A stretch of DNA of 64,000 nt from Campylobacter concisus (GCF_002913045.1 NZ_PPAF01000041.1:117956-181955); one strand, 5' to 3'; positions 38,559 to 48,754 are shown, numbered from the stretch's first letter. Program-made: numbers and translations. The notes: a model not told the origin generated them from the sequence alone.

Positions 38559-41534
38559 ATGAGTGATGCACGTATAGGAAGACGTTCATTTTTAAAGCTA
38601 GCCGCACTTGGTGCTGGAAGCACAATGGCTTTTGGAGAAAATGAAACGATAAGAAAAGCAAGTGATGAGGAGATAAAAAATCCTTTCCCTGGCTCAAAAA
38701 AGGTTAGAACGATTTGTTCTATTTGCTCAGCAGGCTGTGGTATCGAGGCTGAGGTAAAAGATGGTGTTTGGGTTCGTCAAGATATGGCGATGCATCATCC
38801 GATATCTCAGGGCTCACACTGCTCAAAAGGTATCGATCAGATCGATCTTACACACAGCAAACAACGTATCAAATATCCTATGAAAAAAGTTGATGGTAAA
38901 TGGCAAAGAATTTCATGGGATCAAGCTGTAAATGAGATCGGCGATAAGATGCTTCAGATCCGCAAAGAAGATGGCCCTGATAGTGTTGTTTTCTTAGGAT
39001 CGGCTAAATTTAATAATGAGCAAGCATATTACTTTAGAAAATTTTGTGCATTTTGGGGTACAAACAGTAACGATCACGTAGCAAGAATTTGACATAGCGC
39101 AACAGTCGCCGGTGTGGCGAATACTTGGGGTTATGGCGCGATGACAAACCACTTTGGAGATATGGCTGCGAACTCAAAATGTATATTTATCATTGGAGCG
39201 AACCCAGCTGTGGCGAACCCAGTTGGTGGCATGAAGCACACTTTACAAGCAAAAGATAGAAACAATGCAAAAGTAATTGTAGCTGATCCAAATTTTACAA
39301 AGACAGCTGCACATGCTGATCTTTATTTGAGGCAAAGATCAGGAACTGATATTGCACTTGTTTATGGTCTTATTCATATCATTCTTAAAAATGGTTGGGA
39401 AGATAAAGAATTTATAGAAAATAGAACTTACGGTATTGATGAGATAAGAAAAGAGGCTGAGCACTGGACACCAGAGGTTACATCTGATGTTACTGGAGTA
39501 CCAGTTGATAAACTACTAAAAGCTGCAGATATACTAGCTCATACAAAACCGGGTACTGTTGTTTGGGCTCTTGGTATAACTCAACACTCAGTTGGTACAT
39601 CAAATACAAGAATTTTACCTATCCTTCAACTAATTCTAGGAAATATGGGTAAAGCAGGTGGTGGCTGTAATATTATTCGTGGTCACGACAATGTTCAAGG
39701 CTCAACTGATATGTGTAACCTTTCAGATAGCTTGCCAATGTATTATGGCTTAACTGATGCAGCATGGAAATATTACTGCAAAGGCTGGGGCGTTGATTAT
39801 GATGAATTTATTAAACGCTTTGCAGTCTCAACAAAAGAGCCAAAACAAGGTGGCGCTCCTGTTAAAAACACAGTCTTTGAAGAGTATTATTACCACGATC
39901 CTAAACATCCAGAAGATAGAAACTGGAGAAACGAAAAAGGCTGGTCACTTTCAAAATGGTGGCAAGGCGTCTTGAAGGAGGAGAATACATTTAGTAGTGG
40001 TGCATTGAGAGTTCTTTGGGTTCAAGGAACTGGTCTAACGTCTATGGCGCACCTAGCTAAAATTCAAGAAGCAGCTTCAAAACTAGATATGATCGTTGTA
40101 GCTGAGCCATTTGTAAATGAAATTTCTATCCTTTCAGACAGAAAAGATGGCGTTTATATCTTGCCAGTAGCAACTGCATTCGAAAATGAAGGTCACTTAA
40201 GCGCAACAAATCGCTCAGGTCAATGGAGAACAAAAGTTGTTGATCCACTTTATGAGAGCAAGGGCGATCACGAAGTAATGTTCTTGTTTGCTAAGAAATT
40301 TGGTTTTTACGATGAATACGTAAAAGGCATGAAAATGGGTATCGTAGATCGTGAAATAAAACAAGTAAAAGATGACTTTGTATGGCCTGATGATGCGACA
40401 AATGAGATAGCAAGGATTGGAAATTCTATAGGTTATGGTGGTAGAACAGCCGAGATGTTTAGACGCCATCAAGCAAACTGGGATAAATTTGATCCAGATA
40501 CGCTAATAGGTATTGGCGGTGAAGTCAAAGGCGAATACTACGGTAAACCATGGCCAGCATGGGATGAAAAACACCCTGGAACACCAATACTATATGATAT
40601 GAGCAAGCCTTATGTTGAAGGTGGTTCAGGCTTTAGAAATCGCTTTGGTCTAGAGCATAATGGCGTTAGTCAGCTAGCTAGCGAAGAGACAACACTTGTT
40701 GGCTCAGCTATAAAAGGTGGCTATCCACAAATCACAAAAGAGAATATAGAAAAAGTCTTAGGCATAACTCTAACTGAAGAAGAGAAAGCTAAGATGGGGC
40801 CAAGCTGGAGTATGGATTATAGTGGTATTATCTTTGAAAAATGCCGTGAAAAAGGTGTTGTACCTTATGGTAATGCAAGGGCAAGAGCTATCGTTTGGGA
40901 ATTCCTCGATCCTATTCCAAAACATAGAGAGCCTGTTCACTCACCACGCTGGGATCTTGTTCAAAAGTATCCGACATTTGAAGATCAAGCTAGAAATTTC
41001 CGTGTTTCTACTAAGTTTAAGTCAGAGCAACAAGCAAAAGATTGGTCGAAAGAATTTCCAATTGTGTTTAGTACGCAACGTGTCGTAAATCTAAGTGGTG
41101 CTGGTATGATCGAAAGAACTAGTAAATATCTATCAGCTATTACGCCAGAAATGTTTGCTAATGTTAATCCAGAGTTAGCTTTAAAATATGGCATAAAAGA
41201 CCGCGATATGATGTGGATCCACAGCCCACAAGGCACAAAGATCAAAGTAAGATGCTATCACAGCCAGATGGTAACTCCAGATAGAATTTGTATGCCATAC
41301 AACTTCGCTGGTATTATGCAAGGCGTTGATCTTTCAGCTCGCTATCCAGAGGGCACTAAGCCTTATGTTATTGGTGAAAGTTATAACACTGTTACTAACT
41401 ATGGATTTGACCCAGTTACTCAAATTTCAGAGTTTAACGCAGGTCTTTGCCGCATAGAGAAAGCTGAGGAAAATACATTTAAAACATCGTTTTTCCATGA
41501 ATATGGCGAGAGAGATGCCATGGGTAAAGAGTAA
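38559..41534 (+). CDS. fdhA: Formate dehydrogenase large subunit, selenocysteine-containing
   Basis: The catalytic subunit oxidises formate to CO2 in the periplasm. The frame runs 991 residues if TGA at 39090-39092 (codon 178) is read as Sec, in the conserved context HVARI-U-HSATV. Read as a stop it would give a useless 177-residue piece and a separate 806-residue part starting at 39114. A Tat signal (GRRSFLKLAALGAG) is at residues 8-20. A 4Fe-4S site follows (Cys 53, 56, 60, 88), then the molybdopterin-binding domains (GANPAVANPVGGMKH, GGCNIIRGHDNVQGSTDM) and the C-terminal dinucleotide-binding domain. FdhB follows; the cytochrome subunit is at 8274-9221. A SECIS-like hairpin follows the TGA. 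Confidence 0.96.
39090..39120 (+). promoter_or_regulatory. Selenocysteine UGA and SECIS-like hairpin in fdhA
   Basis: TGA at 39090-39092, then after 13 bases a 5-bp stem TCGCC / GGCGA (39106-39110 and 39116-39120) around the loop GGTGT. A GGU-type apical loop at this distance is like the E. coli fdhF SECIS that SelB binds. Confidence 0.75.
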
Positions 41535-41545
41535 GGAGGAATAAA

Positions 41546-42106
41546 ATGGCAAGAATGAAATTTTTCGTAGATACTGATAGATGTATTAGTTGTTATGGTT
41601 GCCAAGTTGCTTGTTCTTCTGCTCATGAACTTCCAGTGGGAATTTATAGAAGGAAGGTCATTACACTTCACGATGGTATCGAAGGTAAAGAGGTTTCAAC
41701 TACCATTGCATGCCAACACTGTACTGATGCACCTTGTGAGCAAGTTTGCCCAGTTGATTGTTTCTACATTAGAGCTGATGGCATCGTGCTTCACGATAAA
41801 AATATATGCATAGGCTGTGGTTACTGCTTATATGCTTGTCCATTTGGTGCGCCGCAGTTCCCTAAAGACGGGGCATTTGGCGTAAAAGGCGTAATGGATA
41901 AATGTACTATGTGCGCAGGCGGTCCAGAGCCAACTAACTCACACGAGGAGAGAGAGCTTTACGGTCAAAATAGAATGGCTGAGGGCAAAGTTCCTATGTG
42001 TGCGGCTATCTGTTCTACAAACGCGCTTTTAGTTGGCGACGCTGCTGAGGTTTCAAATGTATATCGCAAACGCGTTATGCTAAGAAATACAGGACTAAAC
42101 GTATAA
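41546..42106 (+). CDS. fdhB: Formate dehydrogenase iron-sulfur subunit
   Basis: A 186-residue 4Fe-4S protein that takes electrons from FdhA to the cytochrome b. Four cysteine groups are visible: CISCYGCQVAC (residues 13-23), CQHCTDAPCEQVC, CIGCGYCLYAC and CTMCAG with a later CAAIC. This gives four clusters, as in FdnH/HybA-type subunits. The C-terminal membrane helix of FdnH is absent, so contact with the membrane must come through FdhC. AGGAGG precedes the start 11 bases after fdhA. Confidence 0.94.
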   Translation: MARMKFFVDTDRCISCYGCQVACSSAHELPVGIYRRKVITLHDGIEGKEVSTTIACQHCTDAPCEQVCPVDCFYIRADGIVLHDKNICIGCGYCLYACPFGAPQFPKDGAFGVKGVMDKCTMCAGGPEPTNSHEERELYGQNRMAEGKVPMCAAICSTNALLVGDAAEVSNVYRKRVMLRNTGLNV

Positions 42107-42112
42107 CACTAA

Positions 42113-42134
42113 GGAGGGCGCTTGCTCTCCTTTT
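42113..42134 (+). terminator. Rho-independent terminator after fdhB
   Basis: A 7-bp stem (GGAGGGC / GCTCTCC, one G-T pair) with a GCTT loop followed by TTTT. It ends the operon, so no fdhC can be co-transcribed here. Confidence 0.7.
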
Positions 42135-42340
42135 AAATTTATAAAATTTAAATTATTTTTATGATTTTTATAATCTAAAATTTCATCAATAATTTTTCTT
42201 ATCTATTGAAATTATCAAAAATATATAACTTTTTTATATCGATATGAAATTTTACTCTAACCCTCTAAAGCCCTAAATTTATGTAAAGTTGATTATTAGA
42301 TTGTAAAAAATATTATTTATACTTTCAATTTACATTCTTT

Positions 42341-42360
42341 TATGATAATCGTTTTTATTT
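42341..42360 (+). promoter_or_regulatory. Fur-box-like site upstream of the FTR1-P19 operon
   Basis: The stretch TATGATAATCGTTTTTATTT lies 62 bases before the FTR1 start. TGATAATC followed by TTTTTATT resembles the GATAAT-N-ATTATC Fur pattern on its left half and is degenerate on the right. The homologous operon of C. jejuni is known to be iron-repressed by Fur. The rest of the 315-base gap (42107-42421) is AT-rich, with the fdhB terminator at its left end and nothing else I can identify. Confidence 0.45.
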
Positions 42361-42421
42361 TAATTAAAGTAAAACCTTGGTAATATCTCGCTTTAAAATA
42401 ATCTCACAGGTGGTTTAATTA

Positions 42422-44362
42422 ATGAATAAATTTTTTAAATTTATGCTTATCATGCTACTGCCTATCTGGCTTGTAGCAAAAAATGACGACTACACACAAG
42501 TCGCAGCTCAGATAAAAGAGTCATTACAAAAAGTAATAACAGAGTATAGAGCGGGCAATGTTGAACAAGCGGTTAGTGATACTCAAAATGCTTATTTTGG
42601 CTTATTTGAAGATGTCGAAGCTGGCATCAGAATAAATTTAGGTCAGAAAAAAGCTTACTCAATGGAGAAGCAGTTTGGCGAGATCAGAAAGGCGATAAAA
42701 GCAGGCGAAGCGCCAGATGATGTGCAAAAAAGAATAGATCAGATAAATAGCGAGATCGCTGAAGTTCTACCAGTTATCTTAAAAGGACATAGACTAGTTG
42801 GTGAGTATTCAGACAGCCCAGCTCAAGCTGCTACAACTGATTATGATACTTCTAAATTTATCCCTGAGTGGAAAGTGGCATTTGCAAATTTATCAGCTGA
42901 TCTAGATAAAGCAATAGCAAGCTACGAGAGCGATAAACAAGATGATGCTAAAAGTGCTATCCAAGATGCTAAATTTACAGACTACAGAAATACTCAACTT
43001 GAAATCGCTATTCGCCAGCATATAGAAAATGGTAAAAGCATAGATGCTGATATCCAAAGAAAGATGGGCGAAGCGATCAGCGGCATCACAAATGGTATAA
43101 GCAAAGATGATTTTAAAACTAAGCTAGATGAGATCAAAAAGCTAGCTTATGACGCTGTCTCAAAACTCCCAGCAGATACTGCAAAACTAGCAAAAGTTGA
43201 TATGAGTGATGTAGAAGCAGCTTCTGAAGAAGATAGTGGTACAGATTATACCAAAGTCGTTCAAAACATAAACGACAAAATTCAAGCTGCTATCACACTT
43301 TATAAAAATGGTGATGTAAAAAAAGCTATGGGCGATATCCAAGACATCTACTTTGATGAGTTTGAAGGTAGCGGTATGGAGAATAAAGTAGGCGCAATAG
43401 ATGTAAATTTAAAAACAGCTATTGAAGCTACATTTGGCAATCTTGTAGCCCTTATGAAATCAGGTGTAGACGAAAAAACTCTTCAAGAAAGCGCAAGCAA
43501 GATGTCATCTCAGCTAGCAGCCGCACTTGAAAAAACTAGCGGTTCAAGCTCACCTTGGACGCTATTTATCTGGGCGCTAACTATAATCTTAAGAGAGGGC
43601 TTTGAAGCTCTTATCATCGTTGCAGCCGTCGTTGCATATCTTGTAAAAACTGGCAATGCAAAAGCTATGGGTAAGGTCGTATATAGCTCAGTTGGCGTGG
43701 CTGTCATCTTAAGCTTTGTCATGGCGTGGATCATGAACGTCATCTTTGGCGAGGCAGCAGGTCAAAAAAGAGAGCTTATGGAAGGCATCACAATGCTTGT
43801 TGCAGTGGGACTTCTATTTTATGTTGGTTTCTGGCTTCTTTCAAATGCTGGCGCTAAAAAATGGAACGACTACATCAAATCACATGTATCTGAGTCTATC
43901 TCAAGTGGCTCAAGTACAGCGCTTTGGTGGACTGTATTTTTAGCAGTATTTAGAGAGGGTGCTGAAACTGTACTATTTTATCAGGCACTTATTTTTGGAG
44001 CTAAAGATTCAGCTGGTTACTCGATGATTGCAGCTGGCTTTGTGATAGGACTTGTCGTTCTTTTAATAGTCTATTTCTTATTTAAAATTTTTGCTGTTAA
44101 AATTCCTATTAAACCATTTTTTATATTTACGTCAGCGATCATCTTTTATATGTCGATCGTCTTTGTTGGCAAGGGTGTTGGCGAACTAGTTGAAGGTAAA
44201 ATTTTCATCCCAACTATCATAAAAGGACTTAGCTTCCCTGACTGGATGAGAGACTGGCTAGGACTTCAGCCATATTACGAGAGCTTAGTGCCTCAAATCA
44301 TTATGGTGCTTGCCCTAATTATAGGCATTGTTATCATGAAATCAAAACAAAATAAAAAATAA
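42422..44362 (+). CDS. FTR1-family iron permease with a periplasmic N-terminal domain
   Basis: A 646-residue inner-membrane protein of the P19-associated iron system. A signal peptide is followed by a helical periplasmic part of about 350 residues that contains two related repeats (TQVAAQIKESLQKVITEY and TKVVQNINDKIQAAITLY). The membrane part carries the two FTR1 iron motifs, REGFE near residue 391 and REGAE near 511. It is thought to move iron delivered by P19 into the cytoplasm. It is the first gene of an eight-gene run of the same orientation. Confidence 0.9.
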   Translation: MNKFFKFMLIMLLPIWLVAKNDDYTQVAAQIKESLQKVITEYRAGNVEQAVSDTQNAYFGLFEDVEAGIRINLGQKKAYSMEKQFGEIRKAIKAGEAPDDVQKRIDQINSEIAEVLPVILKGHRLVGEYSDSPAQAATTDYDTSKFIPEWKVAFANLSADLDKAIASYESDKQDDAKSAIQDAKFTDYRNTQLEIAIRQHIENGKSIDADIQRKMGEAISGITNGISKDDFKTKLDEIKKLAYDAVSKLPADTAKLAKVDMSDVEAASEEDSGTDYTKVVQNINDKIQAAITLYKNGDVKKAMGDIQDIYFDEFEGSGMENKVGAIDVNLKTAIEATFGNLVALMKSGVDEKTLQESASKMSSQLAAALEKTSGSSSPWTLFIWALTIILREGFEALIIVAAVVAYLVKTGNAKAMGKVVYSSVGVAVILSFVMAWIMNVIFGEAAGQKRELMEGITMLVAVGLLFYVGFWLLSNAGAKKWNDYIKSHVSESISSGSSTALWWTVFLAVFREGAETVLFYQALIFGAKDSAGYSMIAAGFVIGLVVLLIVYFLFKIFAVKIPIKPFFIFTSAIIFYMSIVFVGKGVGELVEGKIFIPTIIKGLSFPDWMRDWLGLQPYYESLVPQIIMVLALIIGIVIMKSKQNKK

Positions 44363-44382
44363 TCTTATTTAAAGGAGAGAAT

Positions 44383-44904
44383 ATGAATAAAATTCTTAGT
44401 TCAGCTCTAGCACTTAGTCTAGCAGCTGGTTTTGCACTTGCTGGAGAGCACCCAATTGGCGAGCCTGTAGAGGCTAATGGAATGGAGATAGCTGCTGTTT
44501 ATCTAGAGCCAATCGATATGGAGCCAAAAGGCGTTGATCTAGCTCCAAGCCTAGCTGACCTTCACTTAGAAGCTGACATCCACGCTGTAAAAGGCAATAA
44601 AAACGGCTTTGGCGAAGGCGAGTGGATCCCATATCTAAAGATCAACTATGAGCTAAAAAACCTTGATAATGGTAAAACTAAAAAAGGTACATTTATGCCG
44701 ATGGTTGCAAGTGATGGCCCACACTACGGTGCTAACGTAAAAATGGATACAGGTGTTGGTAACTATGAGCTTAAATTTCACATCGACAATCCAGAAAAAC
44801 AAGGCTTTGGTCGCCACGCTGACAAAGAGACTGGTGTTGGTAAATGGTTTGAGCCTTTCACAACAACTTATAAATTTCAATGGACAGGTGGTCCTGTTAA
44901 ATAA
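44383..44904 (+). CDS. p19: Periplasmic iron-transport protein P19
   Basis: A 173-residue exported protein of the P19/Tpd family (signal MNKILSSALALSLAAGFALA). P19 is a dimeric, copper-binding periplasmic protein needed for iron uptake in low iron. Candidate ligands are visible: HLEADIH, FMPMVASDGPHYGANV with Met and His, and LKFHIDNP. The acidic N-terminal region and GEWIPYLKINYEL strands are typical. It lies 20 bases after FTR1, and a terminator-like hairpin follows, which could reduce read-through to the downstream genes. Confidence 0.94.
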   Translation: MNKILSSALALSLAAGFALAGEHPIGEPVEANGMEIAAVYLEPIDMEPKGVDLAPSLADLHLEADIHAVKGNKNGFGEGEWIPYLKINYELKNLDNGKTKKGTFMPMVASDGPHYGANVKMDTGVGNYELKFHIDNPEKQGFGRHADKETGVGKWFEPFTTTYKFQWTGGPVK

Positions 44905-44911
44905 TCACTTT

Positions 44912-44930
44912 GGGGCTTTCTCGCCCCTTT
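44912..44930 (+). terminator. Hairpin terminator after p19
   Basis: A 5-bp GC-only stem (GGGGC / GCCCC) with a TTTCTC loop and a T5 tail. It could act as an attenuator between the P19 and DUF2318 genes. Confidence 0.7.
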
Positions 44931-44955
44931 TTAAAAATTCTCATAGGGTTTAGTT

Positions 44956-46335
44956 ATGTCAATTTACTTCTATCAGGTCTTTTTAGCCCTCCTTGGATTT
45001 ACGCTTTTTGCTGCCTTAAATAACAATGGCAAAAGTTTAAAAACGATCTTTTTACCGTCATTTCTTGGCGTTGTTGCTGGTGTGCTTATCTTTAAAGCTG
45101 CTCGTCATGCGCTTATTGATGATCAGTTTAAAATTTTCATAGATTCTGTGACACTAGTTTTTCTACTCATTAGCATTTTATGGATATTTTTCGAGCTTAA
45201 GATAGCAAAAATTGTAACGTTTTTTATTTTAGGCATCGGCTTTGGCTTTGGCTATAGTTCAAGCAGTGTGTTATTCCCGCTATTTGGTAGCGAACTGCTT
45301 GACACGCTTTCAGTCATAAGCTTCTTTTTGATGATCTTTGCGATGATCTTGATACTATTTTTATTTTTCTTCATTTCAAATTTAAAAGCAAGCATCCCAT
45401 CATCAATAGCTAAAATTTTAGCTCTTATCACATTAGTATTTTTACTAGTTGATAGAAGCTCACAAACTGCACTTGAGCTTTTACGTGCAGGCGCTTTAAA
45501 GATAAGTAGCGAGCTAAATTCTCAAATTTTATCTATCAGCGCAAAAGGCATCTACGTCACAGAATTTAGTGCCTATTTTTACATAGTAGTGATCCTTCTT
45601 TTATGCATCATCGCGCTTTGCTTTGTGCCAAAGAGTATCGATAAGAGCACGTTTGGCTCTATCAAATACCGCTTTACAAAAGCCATTAGAGAAAATGTCT
45701 TTGACAATGCAAAATTTGCATTTTGCAGCGTTTTAATAGCGCTTGGATTTTCACTTTATTTTGATCTTTACGCATCTCGCCCACCTCAAATTTCAGAGCC
45801 GGTCTTGGTTGAGCCAGTGGGAGATAAATTTATATTTGATGTTGATATGCTAAAAGATAATGAACTTCACAGATTTGCCTACATCACAGATGAGGGTAAA
45901 CAGATAAGATTTTTCTTACTAAACCGCTTTAGTGACCGCCCATCTCCAGTCATCGTCTTTGACTCGTGTATGATCTGCGGCGACATGGGCTATATCAAGA
46001 AAGGAAATGACCTTATTTGTATCTCTTGTAATGTTAGAATTTTCTTGCCGTCAGTTGGCAAAGAGGGTGGTTGTAACCCGATCCCTATGGCATTTACCTT
46101 TGATGGTAAAAATATCATAGTTGATTACAAAACGATCGTCGCAGGGGCAAACTACTTCAGCAAGGTCGTCGAAAAGATGGTGCTTGACCCAGTTAGTCGC
46201 AAAAAGGTGAGCAATCTTGATTCAAGATCATATTTATACTACGGACGCACATATTTCTTTGAAAATAACGAAACTCAGGCGAAATTTGAAGCAAATCCAG
46301 AAAAATATGTAGAAACAAATGGAACGTTAAAATGA
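44956..46335 (+). CDS. DUF2318-type membrane protein with metal-binding motifs and a C-terminal YHS domain
   Basis: A 459-residue protein. The first 270 residues contain about eight hydrophobic helices. A soluble domain follows with cysteine pairs (DSCMICGDMGY and LICISCNVRIF, near residues 335-365), the DUF2318 metal- or Fe-S-binding part. The last 45 residues (DPVSRKKVSNLD, then YYGRTYFFENNETQAKFEANPEKY) match the YHS metal-binding domain, though the domain's Cys is missing. It belongs to the P19 iron system and might carry electrons or metal to the permease complex encoded next. Its stop overlaps the next start. Confidence 0.82.
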   Translation: MSIYFYQVFLALLGFTLFAALNNNGKSLKTIFLPSFLGVVAGVLIFKAARHALIDDQFKIFIDSVTLVFLLISILWIFFELKIAKIVTFFILGIGFGFGYSSSSVLFPLFGSELLDTLSVISFFLMIFAMILILFLFFFISNLKASIPSSIAKILALITLVFLLVDRSSQTALELLRAGALKISSELNSQILSISAKGIYVTEFSAYFYIVVILLLCIIALCFVPKSIDKSTFGSIKYRFTKAIRENVFDNAKFAFCSVLIALGFSLYFDLYASRPPQISEPVLVEPVGDKFIFDVDMLKDNELHRFAYITDEGKQIRFFLLNRFSDRPSPVIVFDSCMICGDMGYIKKGNDLICISCNVRIFLPSVGKEGGCNPIPMAFTFDGKNIIVDYKTIVAGANYFSKVVEKMVLDPVSRKKVSNLDSRSYLYYGRTYFFENNETQAKFEANPEKYVETNGTLK

Positions 46336-47624
46336 AAAATATGCAACTAAGAATGATAAAAAGCTCGATCACGGGCTCAAAGGTGCAAAAGACGATGGCC
46401 TTTATCACCATACTACTAGCTGCTCTTTTAATAGCTTGCATGCTAAACATTACGCTAAAAATCGGCGATCAAGTAGCAACCGAGCTTAGAGGATATGGCT
46501 CAAATATCGTTGTTTTGCCACGAGGTGAGAGCTTAAGTATCGAGATCGAAGGTAAAAATTTCACTCCACTAAAATCACAAAATTTACTTCCAGAGGCTGA
46601 TATCTATAAGATAAAAGAGATCTTTTGGAGAAACAATATCGTTGCTTTTGCGCCATTTTTAGAAGCAAAGGTTAAAGATGAAAAAGGAATTGAATTTGCC
46701 TTTGAAGGAACCTATTTTGATAAAAATATCGGACTAAAAGATGAGCCAGAATTTAGCACAGGCGTTAAGAGCTTGTATGGATTTTGGGGCGTTGAGGGTG
46801 TTTGGCCAAAAGATGAAAGTATAGATGAAATTTTAGTGGGAGATGAGCTTGCAAAGGCTAAAAATTTAAAAGTTGGCGACAAGCTTAGCCTTGTGGGCAA
46901 AAATGGCGCAAGAGAGGTTAAAATAGTTGGAATTTTAAAAGGAGCTAGTGACGAGACGCATAAGCTAGTTGGCTCATTAAAGCTTGCTGGAGATCTTTCA
47001 GGTCACGCTGGCTCATATACAAAGGCTGAAGTTTCAGCCATGACGATCCCAGAAAACGACCTATCGCTAAAAGCAAGAAGAAATTTAGACAACCTTGATA
47101 GCGCAGAGTATGACAAATGGTACTGCTCAGCCTACGCTGGCTCGATCGCATTTCAGATAGAAGAAAATTTACCAAATGTTAGCGCAAAGGCAAGCCTTCA
47201 AGTAAGCGATGCAGAGAGTAACATAGTAAAGAAAATCCAAAGCCTAATGGGCATCGTTAGCATCATCGCTCTTGTGGTTTCAGCCATCGGCATAACATCG
47301 CTAATGACAAGTGAAATTTACCGCCGTAAAAAAGAGATCGGTCTTTTAAAAGCCATAGGTGCTAGTAACTTTGAAATTTACGCCCTTTTTGCTAGTGAAA
47401 GCCTAGTGGTGGCATTTTTCGCCGGTATCACGGGAGCCTTTTTAGGATACGTGCTAAGCTACGTGATGTCTTACATCATCTTTTCTCACGGCATAGGCAT
47501 AGCGTGGATCGTGTTACCAATTAGTGTGGCGTTTGCCCTGCTCATCTCAGTTGTTGGCTCACTAATGCCAATGAGAAACGTCATAAATTTACTACCTGCG
47601 GAGGTGCTATATGACCGCAAATAG
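46332..47624 (+). CDS. FtsX/MacB-type ABC permease, first of two
   Basis: A 430-residue protein with one N-terminal helix (FITILLAALLIACML), a large periplasmic domain, and three C-terminal helices, the first after IVKKIQSLMGIVSII. This is the MacB/LolC layout. The coupling helix region RRKKEIGLLKAIGAS is typical. In C. jejuni the equivalent gene is part of the P19 iron operon. The gene overlaps both neighbours, by 4 bases at the start and by 14 bases at the end. Confidence 0.88.
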   Translation: MKNMQLRMIKSSITGSKVQKTMAFITILLAALLIACMLNITLKIGDQVATELRGYGSNIVVLPRGESLSIEIEGKNFTPLKSQNLLPEADIYKIKEIFWRNNIVAFAPFLEAKVKDEKGIEFAFEGTYFDKNIGLKDEPEFSTGVKSLYGFWGVEGVWPKDESIDEILVGDELAKAKNLKVGDKLSLVGKNGAREVKIVGILKGASDETHKLVGSLKLAGDLSGHAGSYTKAEVSAMTIPENDLSLKARRNLDNLDSAEYDKWYCSAYAGSIAFQIEENLPNVSAKASLQVSDAESNIVKKIQSLMGIVSIIALVVSAIGITSLMTSEIYRRKKEIGLLKAIGASNFEIYALFASESLVVAFFAGITGAFLGYVLSYVMSYIIFSHGIGIAWIVLPISVAFALLISVVGSLMPMRNVINLLPAEVLYDRK

Positions 47625-48753
47625 CAAATTCTTTTACAATACAATTTATAAAAGTTTAAAAAACGGCTCATCAAGAGTAATGGTCATCGTGATCTCTATC
47701 TTGCTTGGAGCATGCGTGTGTGCTGCGTTTGTCAATGTCTATCTTGATATCGACTCAAAGGTCTCACGCGAGCTAAAAACTTATGGTGCAAATATGATCT
47801 TTGCTCCAAAAGATATGGCCTCAAGCGATGATATGAGTGAAAAAACTTACAATGAGATGATCGCTAAAGTACCAAAAGATAAGCTCTTGGGCGAGAGCGG
47901 TTATCTCTTTGCTCAGGCAAATATCGGTCCAACAAATGCTATCGTCATGGGAACAAAATTTAGCAATCTAAAAAAAGTTAAACCATTTTTAGATGTTAGA
48001 GATGGAACGATGATAAATGTTGATTTTGACGATAAAAACGTGCTAATAGGCGTTGATCTAGCTCGTCAGGCTGGCTTTAAAGCAGGTGATGATATAGAAA
48101 TTCGTGCCATTGGCTCAAATGAGAGCATAAATGTAAAGATAAAAGGCGTAGTTGCAAGTGGTGACAAAGAGGATGCGCTTTTAATCACGTCACTATCTTT
48201 GGCTCAAAAAATTTCAAATAAAGCTGGCAAAATAAACTATGCTGAAGCTGTTGTGCTTGGTAACTTTGATGAGATAACATCGCTTGCAAAGACTATAAGC
48301 AACGAAGAAATAGCTGCAAAACCAGTGGCAAAGGTCTCAAAGTCTGAGGGCTATATTTTGGAGAAAATAAAGCTATTAATGGCACTTGTTAGCCTTGTTA
48401 TTTTGCTCATTACTTCAATGTGCGTAAACACAACGCTTAGTGCTATCTTGCTCTCTCGCTCAAAGGAGATCGCACTTCTTAGAGCCATAGGTGCAAGCAA
48501 AAAGGATGTACTAAAGCTATTTGGCTTTGAAACATTTGTGACAGCGCTCATCTCAGCATTAGTTGGTGCATTTTTAGGATATTTACTAGCTCAAATTTTA
48601 GGTTATGCAATATTTGATTCTAGTATTGATTTTAGAATTTTAAGCATCCCAGTAGCTGTAGTCATTTCGCTCATATTTGCAGCGATTGCAGCGTTTTATC
48701 CGATCAAACGGGCACTTAATAACAAAATGGCAGATACATTAAGAGGAGAATGA
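47611..48753 (+). CDS. FtsX/MacB-type ABC permease, second of two
   Basis: A 380-residue paralogue of the preceding permease with the same layout: helix near residues 20-40, periplasmic domain, three C-terminal helices, and the coupling-helix motif SRSKEIALLRAIGAS. Two unlike permeases with one ATPase would form a heterodimeric mechanotransmission-type complex, as LolCE does with LolD. Function in iron handling is inferred from the operon. The start overlaps the end of the first permease by 14 bases. Confidence 0.88.
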   Translation: MTANSKFFYNTIYKSLKNGSSRVMVIVISILLGACVCAAFVNVYLDIDSKVSRELKTYGANMIFAPKDMASSDDMSEKTYNEMIAKVPKDKLLGESGYLFAQANIGPTNAIVMGTKFSNLKKVKPFLDVRDGTMINVDFDDKNVLIGVDLARQAGFKAGDDIEIRAIGSNESINVKIKGVVASGDKEDALLITSLSLAQKISNKAGKINYAEAVVLGNFDEITSLAKTISNEEIAAKPVAKVSKSEGYILEKIKLLMALVSLVILLITSMCVNTTLSAILLSRSKEIALLRAIGASKKDVLKLFGFETFVTALISALVGAFLGYLLAQILGYAIFDSSIDFRILSIPVAVVISLIFAAIAAFYPIKRALNNKMADTLRGE

Positions 48754-48754
48754 T

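Noticed and set aside
39114..41534. A stand-alone molybdopterin oxidoreductase gene after a truncated fdhA
   Set aside because: The break is the selenocysteine UGA with a SECIS-like hairpin; selA, selB and selD are present, so this is one gene.
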